Below the pieces are notes generated by a model. The model did not search any database and was not told the origin of the DNA. It saw only the letters and a program-made list of their open reading frames with translations. Source: Cricetomys ansorgei (Eukaryota; Chordata; Mammalia; Rodentia; Nesomyidae). From it: 64,000 nt of DNA. This document shows, piece by piece, positions 40,616 through 53,499 of this stretch; the first letter of the stretch is position 1, and every line of letters starts with the position of its first letter. The translations under genes and the position numbers were made by a program. The stretch is from positions 39,012 to 103,011 of the forward strand of contig JAMJFZ010001641.1 in the NCBI GenBank assembly GCA_026225945.1. The letters run 5' to 3'.

Positions 40616-40800
40616 ACAACTTGCTCAGTGGATGAAGGTCCCAGATGCCAAGCCTGACAACCTGAGTTTCATCCCTGCGACTTGCATAGCAGAAGGAAGA
40701 AACTGACTCTTGAAAATTATTCTCCGACCTCCACATGTGTGCCATGTCCCATGCATGCCCACACACATATACATATGCACATAAAATAAATAAAAATGTA
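40616..40800 (+). mobile_element. B3/B2-type SINE
   Basis: Forward words CTTGCTCAGTGGATGAAGG, CTCCGACCTCCACATG, with an AAATAAATAAA tail. Confidence 0.65.
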
Positions 40801-40834
40801 ACAAAATATTAAAAGAATAATATTGGTTATTATT

Positions 40835-41130
40835 ATTACAGGGCCTCAAGTAGCTCAGGCTGGCCTTGAACTCCATACATAGCAATACTCAGAATGACAT
40901 CGAATCCCTGATCTTCTGCCTTCACCTCATAGGGTTACAGGTACCACCACACCAAGTTCTGTTTATTCTATTTTAAGAATCAAAAAAGAATTTTTTGAGG
41001 CAGGATCTATATTTCCCTGGCTGACCTTGAACTTGCAATGTAGCCCTGGCTGATCTGGAACTCACAGAAATACTCCTGTCTCTGCCTTCTGAGTGCTAGA
41101 ATTGAAGGCAGGCACCCTCATGTCTGAGTT
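40835..41130 (-). mobile_element. Two diverged B1 SINEs
   Basis: Reverse B1 words at 40835-40960 (AGCTCAGGCTGGCCTTGAAC) and 40990-41130 (TTTTGAGGCAGGATCTATATT). Confidence 0.75.
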
Positions 41131-41307
41131 AGATTTAAAAAGAAAAAAAAATTGTCACACATAGTGAGTGTATAAACTGATGTCATGACCACTTCAAGGT
41201 CTGGTTAAGTGGGAGGTTTTTATGTTAGGTATGAGGGAGCATACTGTCAGAGGCACCTGGAAGGGTCCAGAGCAGGGAAAGTAGGAGACTGAACATGGAC
41301 AGCAGAC

Positions 41308-41309
<2 letters not shown>

Positions 41310-41363
<54 letters not shown>
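41310..41363 (+). repeat. (GA)n microsatellite
   Basis: About 24 GA units, nearly uninterrupted. Confidence 0.97.
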
Positions 41364-41619
41364 GAAACTGGTGGAGGGGAAGCCCATGAGCTGGAGAAGT
41401 TTAGGGTAAGGGGCAGGTGAGAAGAACCAGGATGCCATATGCACAGACTCTGAAATGTGAAAGGTACTTGTGATACTGTAGGATCCTGAGGCCACCATGC
41501 ACAGTGGTGTGCTAGTAGGTACCACAGATAGCCATTTGTCCCTTCTGCTCCTTTGGTAGTTCCTGAGAAATGCTGGCTTTTGTCTAGCCACCAGAATTTG
41601 CAGCTGACAGTGAGGCTCT

Positions 41620-41660
41620 ATGTAAAAAAAAAAAAAAAAAAAAAAGGAAAAAGAAAGAAA
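41620..41660 (+). repeat. Poly(A)/A-rich run
   Basis: About 22 A bases then GAAA units, directly before a reverse B2. Confidence 0.9.
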
Positions 41661-41667
41661 GAAAATT

Positions 41668-41862
41668 ATCTTATGTGTATGGGTGTTTTGCCTGCATATA
41701 CATCTGTGCCTGGTGCCTGCAGAGTCCAGAAGAGGGGTTGGATCCCCTGGAACTGGCGTTACAGATGGTTGTAAGCTGTCATATTAGTGCTGGGAATACA
41801 ACCCAGGTTTTCTGGGAAAGCAGACAGTGCTCTTAACAGCTGAGCCATCTCTCCAGCCCATT
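41668..41862 (-). mobile_element. B2 SINE
   Basis: Reverse B2: TATGTGTATGGGTGTTTTGCC, GAGCCATCTCTCCAGCCC. Confidence 0.92.
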
Positions 41863-42094
41863 GATTCTATTTTAATTAAAGTGCTACTACACAAGAACAT
41901 GGGATAATTTCCCTTTAGTGGAATACATTTTTGCTGGTGAAGTATTTTGTTTGCAAACATGAATGTGGTAAAATAATGACAGTCATGTAAAGCAAATCCA
42001 AATGTCAGTACAATATGATCTGGGGTGCAGCCATACACCCATGGAAGCAACTCAGTACCCATGGTACCACTCAGGTCACACTGCAGATCACAGA

Positions 42095-42185
42095 GTTCTA
42101 TTTACTCACCTCTGGGGCTCACTGGCCTGCCAACCTAGCCTATTTGTGAGTTCCAGGCTAGTGAGAGACCCTGCCTCAAAACAAA
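42095..42185 (+). mobile_element. B4-type SINE fragment
   Basis: GGGGCTCACTGGCCTGCC and GAGAGACCCTGCCTCAAAAC, running into the CTC tract. Confidence 0.55.
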
Positions 42186-42186
42186 A

Positions 42187-42278
42187 TCCCCCTCCTCCTC
42201 CTTCTCCTTCTCCTCTTCTTCCTCTTCCTTCTCCTCTTCCTCCTCCTCCTCCTCCTCCTCCTCCTCCTCCTCTTCCTC
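42187..42278 (+). repeat. (CTC/CTT)n pyrimidine tract
   Basis: About 90 bp of pure pyrimidine, mainly CTC and CTT triplets. Its long Glu/Pro/Ser open frames are artefacts of the repeat. Confidence 0.96.
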
Positions 42279-42354
42279 ACAACTTACAGGATGGGTGCTG
42301 CCAGTCTTATGTCCCACAGAGTAAGGAGGTGGAGTGTGGAGAATAGTCCAGAGC

Positions 42355-42722
42355 CACTGTTTTAGTTTCTGTCCATATAATAAAATAATCAGACAAAATC
42401 AATGTAAGGGAATCAGAGCTTAATCAGACTGGCAGTTCCAGGGTACAGCTCATCTTGGCAGAGAATTCAAGGACACAGGAGGTTGGAGCAACTGCTCACA
42501 CCGGATCCATAATCAGGAAACACAGAAAGATGAATGCAAGCGCCTTGCTGCTCGGCTTCCTTTCTCCATTTTACACCGTCCAGGATATCCTACCCAGGGA
42601 ATGTTCTCGCCCACAATTAAGATCAAATACTATAACCGAGGTAACCCCACCGGGCACACCCAGAGGCCCATTTCTCAGGTGGTTCTAGATTCTTTAAAGT
42701 TGCCAACCCTAACCATCACAGC
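42355..42722 (+). mobile_element. RMER1-like rodent repeat
   Basis: Begins TTTTAGTTTCTGTCCATATA and ends AAAGTTGCCAACCCTAACC, the same family type as the copy at 19.75 kb but more diverged. Confidence 0.5.
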
Positions 42723-42727
42723 TAATA

Positions 42728-42848
42728 AGTGAATAGAGGGCTGATGAGCCGGAGACGTCACTCTGCCACTCACTGGAAGTGAGCCTGGGCAAGAGTCTTC
42801 CAACTTTTGCAGCCTTTAGTTTCCTGACTTAAAATCTAGACACTAATG
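42728..42848 (+). mobile_element. MIR SINE
   Basis: CACTCTGCCACTCACTGGAAG, GAGCCTGGGCAAGAGTCTTCC, CTTTAGTTTCCTGAC in MIR order. Confidence 0.75.
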
Positions 42849-42849
42849 A

Positions 42850-43130
42850 GCTGGGGGCATGGCTCAGTCCTTACGAGCTGGCTGAGCAAGCATAAAGACC
42901 AGAATTCAGACCCTAGAACCCACATTAATGTCAGATGGGCATAGTGGCCCGCCTGTAATTCTAGCCTCAGAAGTCAGAGACGGGATTCCCTAGAGCAAGC
43001 TGGCTAAGGACACTAGCCAAATCCACGAATCCTAGGGTGACTGAGAGACCCTTCCTCATTGAATAAGGTGGAAGAACGAAGATGATTTCAGCCATCAACC
43101 TTAGGCCCCTGCATGCATATGTACTCACAT
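42850..43130 (+). mobile_element. B4-type composite SINE
   Basis: Forward tRNA-like head (GAGCTGGGGGCATGGCTCAG), B1-like middle (GGGCATAGTGGCCCGCC), CA/TG-rich tail. Confidence 0.7.
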
Positions 43131-43199
43131 GTACCACCCCATAGATGTGCCTATACACATGCAAACATGCATGTACATATACATGCATGCACTCATGCA

Positions 43200-43555
43200 A
43201 ACACTCACACAAATGGGGTGGGTAAGAATGCACCCAGATGCTAAGAGTGTATACCGCATACAAGGCTTAGTTACTAACTGTGGCATGTTGAAACTGCACT
43301 TGGATTGTACTTAACAAACACAGCTTACAGGTGCATCGCCTGTGCTCTGAATCTTCATTAGGCAGGGAGGCTTCTTCAAGAACCAACCCCATCCTCACTA
43401 AAAGGCAATGTAAAACACTTCAGCAAGTTTGCTGTGGCTGTGCCTCACATCTACATCAGCAGTTAATTTGTCTTCCATTAAAAGAACTCATTCTTTAGCA
43501 CCTAAATTGCCTTAAAGGTTAATTTTTCTATTACATTTATTTATTTATTTATTTA
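43200..43555. other. Repeat-free intergenic stretch
   Basis: AT-rich single-copy DNA with several TAAT cores; no gene seen. Confidence 0.4.
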
Positions 43556-43587
43556 TATTTACTTATGTGTATCTGGGTGTATTTCAT

Positions 43588-43588
<1 letters not shown>

Positions 43589-43620
<32 letters not shown>
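43589..43620 (+). repeat. (GT)n microsatellite
   Basis: About 16 GT units at the end of a reverse composite SINE. Confidence 0.96.
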
Positions 43621-43621
<1 letters not shown>

Positions 43622-43622
<1 letters not shown>

Positions 43623-44268
43623 GTTCAAGTGTGTGTGTGCACATGCATGCGTATGCTCACATGTATGGTTGCCAGAGGACAACCTCAGGTGCCTTTCCTT
43701 AGACATCGTCCTCTTGGGTTTTTATTTTGTTTGTTCTATGGATTTTGTTTTGTTTTGAGGCAGGGTCTCCCACTAGCCTGAAACTCACCAAATAGGCTAG
43801 GTTGGCAGGCCAGTGAGCACCAGGGACCTACCTGTCTCTGCTTTCCCAGCACTGAGACTACAAGGACATACCACCACACTTGGCATTATAAAATTATTTA
43901 GATTTATTTATTTGCACGAGTGTTTTGCCTGCATGCTACTTGAGTGCCTGGTGCTCCAGGAGGTCAGAAAAAATGTCTGATCTGGAACTGAAGTTCAGAA
44001 GTTGTGAGCCACCATATAGGTGCTGGGAACCAAAACCTTGCCCTCTGAAGAGCAGCAGGTGCCCTTAACCCGTGAGCCAGATCTCCAGCCCCACACCTGG
44101 CTTTTTGCTTGTTTTGTTTTGTTTTTGCCACAGGGTTTCTTTCTGTATGTAGCCCTGGCCAGCGTGTAACTCACTTTGTAGACCAGGCTAGCCTTGAACT
44201 CACAGAGATCTACCTGCCTCTGCCTTCCAAATGATCGTGTTAAAGGCAAGTGCCACTATTCCTAGCCA
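43622..44268 (-). mobile_element. B4-type composite (43622-43885), B2 (43890-44092) and B1 (44105-44268)
   Basis: Three reverse SINEs in series: GAGGCAGGGTCTCCCACTAG; GAGCCAGATCTCCAGCCCC; GACCAGGCTAGCCTTGAACTC. Confidence 0.8.
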
Positions 44269-44369
44269 TCTGGATTTTTAAAAACATGGTTTCTTAGGGT
44301 CTAATTCAGGTTTTTGTGTTTACAAAGCAAGCACTTTACCAACCGAGCTCTCTCTCTGGCCCCCAACCT

Positions 44370-45185
44370 ATGACTTTCTTTTCAAAATTAAATATATGGC
44401 TCTTGGGAACTTCCCACATGCTGTCATTTCTCACTGACCTCCCTCGCAGTTCCAGAATAGTCTTGGCCTGCAAGGAAACAGCAATGGTTCCTAACACCCC
44501 AGCTGTGGGTTTATTGATTCTTAACTCTTAGCAAATGATTTATTTCACTTTGAGGTTTGTAGGGTACTGGAGAAATACAAAGATTCCTCTGGCAGCTGAA
44601 AAAGCTCCCCTGGGAGGTAAGTTCTCCGTAATCGCTGGTTCTTGTTGCTGCTTAGCTAGGATCTCGTCTCTCCAGGTATGTCGTATCTACGCCTGGGACC
44701 TGTGCCACCGCGTCTCAGTCTTCCTTCACCACAGAGAATCCCCAGTGCTTCACTCTGTCTCCTGGAGCTTCAGCGACACAAATTGCTGTGATTATTGCCT
44801 CCCCACAATTTTTTTGCGGAGGCAGAAGATTTAGTTTGCATTTTAAAATAATTTATGCAGACTAGCTGGAGTTCCAGGTGAGGGAAGTGGAAAGGATCAC
44901 CTCAGGGCCTGTGGTTCTCTGTGGTCCATGGCTGGAATGCCTCTGTGGAATTGATTGCTTTACTTTGCAGAGAAATCCGAGCTCTTTGAATATAGAATTC
45001 CTGAAAGGGGTAGGGGAAATACAATGGACAAGGGAAGAAATTATTACATAGGCAAAACAGGAACAGGATGTAGCTAGTGGGAGTGTTTGCCCAGTATGGG
45101 AGGCACCCTGGCTTCAATCTCTAGCACAGAAAAAAGGCAGAGGAGGGAGGGAAAGGAAGGAAGGAGGGAGGCAGCATGATGAGAT
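44370..45185. other. Repeat-free intergenic block
   Basis: About 800 bp without SINEs. It includes acceptor- and donor-like words but no supported exon. Confidence 0.4.
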
Positions 45186-45189
45186 TATT

Positions 45190-45347
45190 ATTACTTATTT
45201 AAAGATTTATTTTTATTTGTGTATATAGGCGCGGAGTCCAGAGTTACAGGAGGCTGTGAGATGACCGATGCAGGTGCTGGGAACCAAACTAGGGCCCACT
45301 ACAAGAGCATTACATGTTTTTAACTGAGCCATCTCTCCAGCCCCAAT
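45190..45347 (-). mobile_element. B2 SINE, diverged
   Basis: Reverse B2: GTTACAGGAGGCTGTGAGATG, GAGCCATCTCTCCAGCCCC. Confidence 0.88.
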
Positions 45348-45349
45348 AA

Positions 45350-47079
45350 TAACATTTCTTTAAATAAGGAAAACAATTATATTTAAGAGAAGTGCACCTC
45401 ACACAAGCAGAAATAAAAACAGGAACTGTTCATTTCATTGCTTAAATCATTCCACGAATGACTGCTGGACAGCCTTGCTGGACTGGACGTCAGTGGGTGA
45501 AGGTCTCACTGACACACATTGGGAAGGGGAGCCACACTCTCCCGTGCCTCAAGAACCATCCAGTGTGACTGATGACATGCAAACATAATTTTAAAAACAG
45601 AGCAATATCACGATACGATACAAAGAGTTGGTCGAGCAAATAGATTTCATATGTTTAGAGAAAGGGGAAAGGGGGACTGTTTCAATTCTACTATGCCCCA
45701 CCGGAAACATTGGCCGTACCCACAAGGCTGCTCCATTCACAGGAAGAAACTGAGATCCAGAAGTTAAATTATTCATTCTAGATCACTGGACTAAGGCTAT
45801 GCATTTGCTGTTTCAAATGTTTTTTTGAAAAATGGACATCACACACTTATTTGTTCAGAACATCCATATGAAAGAGTAACAATAATTTCAATTACTATTA
45901 ATCAGGGTTTTTTTTTTTTTTGGTGCAATAACTTTTTTTTTCTTTTGAATAGTCACCCATTGCACTGAAAACCACAGATTCAGAATTCACAATTAAATCA
46001 CAATTTTTTAAAAAAATTAAAGCTCATGCCAAATCAAAGTAGCCACCAGGTAGTGCTAAACACATTTACATCTCAGAGTATTTTAAGATTATTTACCAAA
46101 ATGTCTCTTTTCTCTCTTTCTTAAATCACATTTACTCTCAAGAAGCACTTCTTTTTGTTTGTTCATTTTTGCTTGTTTGGGGTTTGGGGGAGGTGTTTGT
46201 TTGTTTGTTTTGAGACAGAGTATCTCTGTGTAACCCTGGCTGGTCTGGAACTCACATGGTAGAACCAGACTGGTCTTGAATTCAAGGAGATTCGACTACC
46301 TCTGCCTCCCAAGTGCTAGGATTAAAGGCGTGGGCCACCAAGGCCACGCATATACTTGTTTCTCAGTATCTGACATTCACAGTACAAAGGGAATTAGTTA
46401 CATTCATTAGGGTCACAATGGTTATACTGTAATCATGATTCTGGGATCTGTACTGCCTACAATGAGGTAGATAAACTTATGTGAGTTTCGTTGGCCAAGA
46501 CTAATTTCCTTTAGACTCGACCATCTTTTTTTTAAGGATAGATTTCCAAAATATTTAGCAAAAGATTGAAAATGTCTTAGTACTTTGCCTAAAAATGGAA
46601 AAAATAGAATTTCAAAAGGTATTATCAAAGTTGTTGTACCTCATTTTAATTTAAAAACAGAATAAAAGCATCAAATTACAAAGCCACTACATAGCTTAAA
46701 GTTGCTGTCTTTGAACATCTAGACAGCCACGTTCTACTTCTGATTTGGGAATGTGTCGGCTCAGAGGCCTCTGGTTAACACCTCTGGGGGCCAGGCCAGC
46801 TGCTGCCCCTTAACCTAAACTTCAGGTCTCCTCCCAAGTTCAGGTCCAACTGCTTGGTTTCTTCACAAGGAAGAAACCAAGTTCCCTCTCCCAGGGAACC
46901 AGAACTCCGCGTCTCTGGAGGCATGTCAAATTTCAGACAGAAGGCGGAGGCCCATCGGGTACAACAGACTACAATGGATAAAGTTGGAAGTGACACTGCA
47001 GTGTTGGTCTTGAACAGGCTTAGACGGCGTGGCACAGGCCCTGGTAGGTCAACCAAGGTACTGGTAGCTTCAAGGCCAT
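45350..47079 (-). other. AT-rich region downstream of SOWAHA, probably including its 3' UTR
   Basis: Mostly single-copy DNA downstream of the SOWAHA stop, with one MIR fragment (minus, about 45738-45795) and one B1 (46205-46348). On the minus strand the first polyA-like signal is ATTAAA at 46650-46645; AATAAA does not occur on that strand here. The extent of the 3' UTR is not resolved. Confidence 0.4.
46205..46348 (-). mobile_element. B1 SINE
   Basis: Reverse B1: TTTGAGACAGAGTATCTCTG, CCAAGTGCTAGGATTAAAGG. Confidence 0.92.
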
Positions 47080-49030
<1,951 letters not shown>

Positions 49031-49059
49031 CTCCAGCTCCGGCTCTTGGTTGCTAGGTG

Positions 49060-49400
49060 GGTGTGTTCCCTGGGGATGCTGTGGTTGGATGGATGAGGCG
49101 TGGGTATTTATTCCCTTCAGCAGTTTTACCACAAAATAAAAGCAATATTTTACATATGTATGTCCTTACATTACATACAATGCATCAACACCTTTCCAAT
49201 TTCTGATGCTTTTTGATACAGGAAAATGAATTCACGAAATTCGTAACAAGAGCGATTGGATGTGTGTGACGTTGAATGCATAGTACTAGGCTTACAAGAA
49301 GTTTAGAAAGCAGTTTTCTCACGATAAAATAATATTTTTTTAAAATGTGAAGCCTTTCAATTTGCATTTTTCTTTATCATTCATTGAGTGTGGGGTGTGT
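49060..49400. other. Intergenic upstream of SOWAHA, no gene seen
   Basis: AT-rich single-copy DNA after the CpG island edge. Confidence 0.4.
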
Positions 49401-49854
49401 GTGTGTCTTGTAGGTTAGAAGACCTGGAGCTTGAATTCAGATCATCTGGCTTGGCAGCAGGTGCCTTTACTCACGGAACCATTTCAAACACAGCCCTTTT
49501 ACTTTGTCTCTATATGTAGTTTAAGTTGATCTGGAATTTGCTATGTCACTGCCTCAGTGTTCTGAATGCTCGGATTATAGGGGTTCACCACCATGCTTGC
49601 CAATAATAACCCACTTTAATATAGGATTTAAGGAATAAATCCACAGGAAAACATAAAAAGGGGAAAAAATATCACCAGAAATGGCCATTAACATTTTGAA
49701 ATATTTTCTTCCACTGTGTATGCATATGTCTGTTATACTTAAATAAAAACAAAACAGGAACTATACTGAGGTGTTAAGCATGCAGCCAGGGCCTCTCAAA
49801 TGCCAGGCTACACACCACACCTCCAGCTCATGCTGTTTTCACAACTTCGGTAAT

Positions 49855-50190
49855 TTTACAAATACTTATTGAGGACATAGCTTGTGCTGGGACCTTTTCA
49901 GGCTCTAATACATGTTAATGAAGATAAAAGCTTTGACCTAGCAGAGTTCATTTATCAGGAGGAAACAGAAGTCAGAAAGCTACGTAATATGCTATATGAG
50001 TTACAGCATACACTGCGAATAGTACTGAAAACAGCATGGTGGAACTCAGCAGGGACAGGTTTGAAGTTTGAGTCAGATGGTGGTCAGGCCAGGACTCATT
50101 TTGAAGGTGATGTCAAAGCAGGATTAGAGAACTATGCAGATGAGAAAGAGCTTCTTCAGGAAAGGAAGCCACCAGGGCAGGGGCAGGCAT
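49855..50190 (+). mobile_element. L2 LINE fragment
   Basis: AATACTTATTGAGGACATAGC, GTGCTGGGACCTTTTCAGGC, AATGAAGATAAAAGC and GGTGGTCAGGCCAGGACTC follow the L2 3' order. The 102-codon open frame inside (49884-50192) is therefore a repeat artefact. Confidence 0.75.
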
Positions 50191-50209
50191 GAAATGCTTC
50201 GTTTTTGTT

Positions 50210-50475
50210 GTTTGTTGTTTTCAACTTTTATGTATGTGTGCTTATGTGGTGGGCACATGCATGCCATTGTGCAGGAGTGGGGGTAGAGACTTTATACGGG
50301 AGTCCTCCATTTCACCATGTGGATTCCGAGAGGATTGAACTCAGCTCTTCCACCTTGGTGTGTAGTTTGTTTTCTGAGAAAGTGTCTCATACGACCCACA
50401 ACACATTCACACTCCCGCAGAGGCTGTCTTTAAACTCCTGATCATCCTGCCTTCATCTCCTAAATGTTGAGGCTA
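50210..50475 (-). mobile_element. B3-type SINE and B1-like fragment
   Basis: Reverse B3 (GTGGTGGGCACATGCATGCC) at 50210-50370, then B1-like words (CTTTAAACTCCTGATCATCC). Confidence 0.6.
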
Positions 50476-50479
50476 CATC

Positions 50480-50489
50480 GTGCGTGTGC

Positions 50490-50528
<39 letters not shown>
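50480..50528 (+). repeat. (TG)n microsatellite
   Basis: TGCG units then about 18 TG units. Confidence 0.96.
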
Positions 50529-50534
50529 GTTGAG

Positions 50535-50645
50535 CCAACTAGAATATATAGATTTCCAGACTGGCCTGGAACTCACAATCCTCCTTCCTGCCTTACTCTT
50601 CTAAACGCTGGGGTTACAGGTGTGTACCATCATGCTGGGTTTGGG
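50535..50645 (-). mobile_element. B1 SINE fragment
   Basis: Reverse B1: CCAGACTGGCCTGGAACTC, GGGGTTACAGGTGTGTACC. Confidence 0.75.
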
Positions 50646-50829
50646 GCTTTGTTGTTGTTGTTGCTTTGTTTTTTTGTTTCTTGTCTCACAAGAAGGTGTC
50701 TTTACCATGTTAAAACTTGTAGGGCCAGTGTCTCCTGTATTATCAGGCAACCAACCTAAGAGTGATACTAACATGCTTGGGAGAAATGTTTGTGTTTTAA
50801 CACGCACCTGTTTTATCTACCTTGTTTGT

Positions 50830-51022
50830 ACATATGTGTGAGTGGAGGCACCTTCAAGCCTGTGTATGTATGTGGAGGTCAGAGGAGATTCTCAGGAAAC
50901 TGATCCTCTTCGGGAACCACTCTCAGGAATCCTCCTGCCACTACGTGAGTCCCAGGGACTGAGCTCAGGTCCAAAGGCTTGGTGGCAAGCACCTTTATCC
51001 ACTGGGCCATCTTGCTAGCCTG
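50830..51022 (-). mobile_element. B3 SINE
   Basis: Reverse B3: GGAGGTCAGAGGAGATTCTC, GGGACTGAGCTCAGGTCC, CTGGGCCATCTTGCTAGCC. Confidence 0.82.
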
Positions 51023-51024
51023 GG

Positions 51025-51585
51025 CCATGTGTTTTTACCACATCATGATACTGCAGCAGGATATGTAGATGGGAAACTGGGGGGGTTCCAGGGGGAACCT
51101 GCCATCCTAGTGTCTGGCTAAGTTCTCTCACCAGCTGAGAAGAATTCCAGCACAAGAAACATTTGATATGGAGATTGTGGACAAAGAGCTAATGTTACTT
51201 CCATATATAGATAATTTGCTCTAAAATAATGATGAAAACTTCCCTTTGAGGGGCTTACCACTCAATGGATTGGAGAGAAGCTGCCAAGTGATTCTGCTAG
51301 CTAGCCCAGAAGATGGGCGCTCCAGGTAGTTTGCTAGAAGGGTGATTCTAGGGCAGCAGATGGGGATCCTGGGAAGTCCTCGTGGACAGATGAAGACTTG
51401 GACAGAGGACTGAAGGTTAAGTTCAAGGCAAGGCGTGCCTAGCCTGTTTGCCATTTAGGGTGTGTCCCCAGCTCCAGGAGAAGATAATACTGGGTTAGCA
51501 CCCCAGTCTTCGGTGAGACTTGGATGCTAGTTTGGACTTTATCCTGTTTGTAGTACAATTCCATGGGGAGCTTTTTTTCATTTAT
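51025..51585. other. Intergenic, possible L2 remnant, no gene
   Basis: Single-copy-looking; GGACTTTATCCTGTTTGTAG near 51535 recalls an upstream L2 segment, but weakly. Confidence 0.35.
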
Positions 51586-51587
51586 TG

Positions 51588-52175
51588 GGTTGGAATGATG
51601 GCCCTGTGGTTAAGAGTGCATGCCATTCTTGTGGAGGACCTGGGTTTGATTCTCACACTTGGATAAGGCAGCTCACAACTACCTAACTCCTGTTCCGGGG
51701 GAGCTGATGCCTCTGACCTCCACAGGCACTTGTACTTATTTATACACATACATACATTCAATTACAAATTAAAATAAGGGGCTGGGGAGATGGCTCAGTG
51801 GTTAAGAGTACTTGTTGCTCTTCCAGAGGTTTCCAGCACTCACAACCATCCATAACACCAGCTCCAAGGGATCTGAGGCCCTCTGCTGACCTCCATGGCT
51901 ACCAGGCACATATATGGTACATATACATACATAGGCAAAACACTCATACTCAAAAATAATATAAATATTTTGAATAAAAATATTTTTAAGGGGCTAGAGA
52001 GATGGCTCAGTGGTTAAAAGCACTGGCTGCTCTTCCAGAGTTCCTGAGTTCCAATTCCCAGCAACAACATGGTGGTTCACAACAATCTATAATGCGGTTT
52101 GATGCCCTCTTCTGGCATGCAGGTGTACATGCATATAGAGCACTCAAATAAATAAATAAATATACTTTACTTTTT
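51588..52175 (+). mobile_element. Three B2 SINEs head-to-tail
   Basis: Three forward B2 copies with heads near 51588, 51780 and 51990 (GGGGCTGGGGAGATGGCTCAG-type) and A-rich tails; the last ends in AAATAAATAAATA. Each inserted into or next to the tail of the previous one. Confidence 0.88.
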
Positions 52176-52230
52176 AAAAATAAAGTATTTATGTTTACTG
52201 TTTTTGTTTTGTTTTGTAATCACATTTCTC

Positions 52231-52258
52231 TGTGTGTGTGTGTGCATGCGTGTATGCA

Positions 52259-52302
<44 letters not shown>
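52231..52302 (+). repeat. (TG)n compound microsatellite
   Basis: TG runs separated by CATGCGTGTATGCACGCACG, ending in GCGCGCG. Confidence 0.95.
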
Positions 52303-52525
52303 CACCATGGCATACAAGTAGACGTCAGAGGACTCTGTGTAGTCAGTTCTCTCCTTTCACCGTGTGGGTTCCAGGGATGGAACTCAAGTTCTCAGGCAGG
52401 GCAGCAAGAACCTTTTGTTTGTTTGTTTGTTTTTGAGGCAGGTTCTCACTCAGCCCAGGCAGGCCTTGAACTCATGGTGACCCTCAATTTCAGCTTCAGG
52501 TGTGAGTCACCACATCCTGCTAGTT
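52303..52525 (-). mobile_element. B3 SINE (52303-52415) and B1 fragment (52425-52525)
   Basis: Reverse B3 (GGACTCTGTGTAGTCAGTTC), then reverse B1 (TTTTTGAGGCAGGTTCTCAC). Confidence 0.75.
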
Positions 52526-52659
52526 CAATTGTATTCTAATCACAAAATCAGTATATTTTCCCAATTTGCAAGTGTTTCCAAAATCCAAAAAGAACCAATC
52601 ACATGTTAGAGAGCCACTTGGTATTTCATACTGGATTTCACGTGGGAATTATTTATATT

Positions 52660-53165
52660 TTGGGGAACTTTGTCTCATATAGCCTAGCTTAGCCTTGAAC
52701 TTGGTAACCAATGATGACAGCAATGACTACTTAAGAGACACTGTCTCAACCCCACACACAAAAATAGTCAGTGATGACTTTGAACTCCCAATCTCCCAGT
52801 CTCCCTCCCTCTATCTCCCAAGTGCAAGGATTTCATTCACCACTGTGTCAGGTCTCTATTCATTCATTCATTCATGTATTTATTCATTTTTGGTGACGCT
52901 AGGGCTCAAACTCAAGGCCTTACACACTCAAAGCAAGTGTTCTGCTGCTGTGCCGTGTCCCAGCTATGTAGATGCCATCAAACCACACATTGTTTCTTTA
53001 TTACTTATTTTATTTCATTTATTTTTATTTTGAGACAGTCTTTCTACAAAGCCCTGGCTGTCCTGATACTCACTATAGAAACCAGGCCAGCCTTAAAAAT
53101 CACAGAGGTTCGCCTACCTCTGCCTCTCAAGAGCAAGGATTAAATGTGTATGCTACCACGCCCAG
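52660..53165 (-). mobile_element. Diverged B1-like fragments, ID-like piece and B1 SINE
   Basis: B1-like at 52660-52850, an ID-like reverse head near 52900-52975 (CTCAAACTCAAGGCC), and a clear reverse B1 at 53025-53165 (TTTGAGACAGTCTTTCTAC). Confidence 0.6.
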
Positions 53166-53254
53166 CCATCTTTATTTTATTTTTAATATGTATTCAATAT
53201 ATTAATGTATTTGTACATATCATAAATATATTTATATTTAATATATTTTAATTT

Positions 53255-53450
53255 TATGTGCATGTGTGTTTTTCCTGTATACATATATGTGTACCACATG
53301 TGTGCAGTGCCAGTGGAGGCCGGAAGGGGGCATCAGATCCCCTGGAACAGAAGTTACAGGTGGCTACGAGCTACCATGTCCGGGAACTGAATCCGGGTCC
53401 TCTAGAAGAGCATCCAGTGCTCTTAATCATCGAGTCAGCTCTCCTGCACT
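53255..53450 (-). mobile_element. B2 SINE
   Basis: Reverse B2: GTGGAGGCCGGAAGGGGGC, CATCGAGTCAGCTCTCCTGC. Confidence 0.85.
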
Positions 53451-53499
53451 GTTTCTTTTTCTTTACTGCTTAAAATATTTTTATTGTGGAGATGTCTGG

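Noticed and set aside
42135..42317. Glutamate-rich open frame
   Set aside because: Translation of the (CTC/CTT)n tract.
49884..50192. 102-codon plus-strand open frame
   Set aside because: Lies entirely within an L2 LINE relic.
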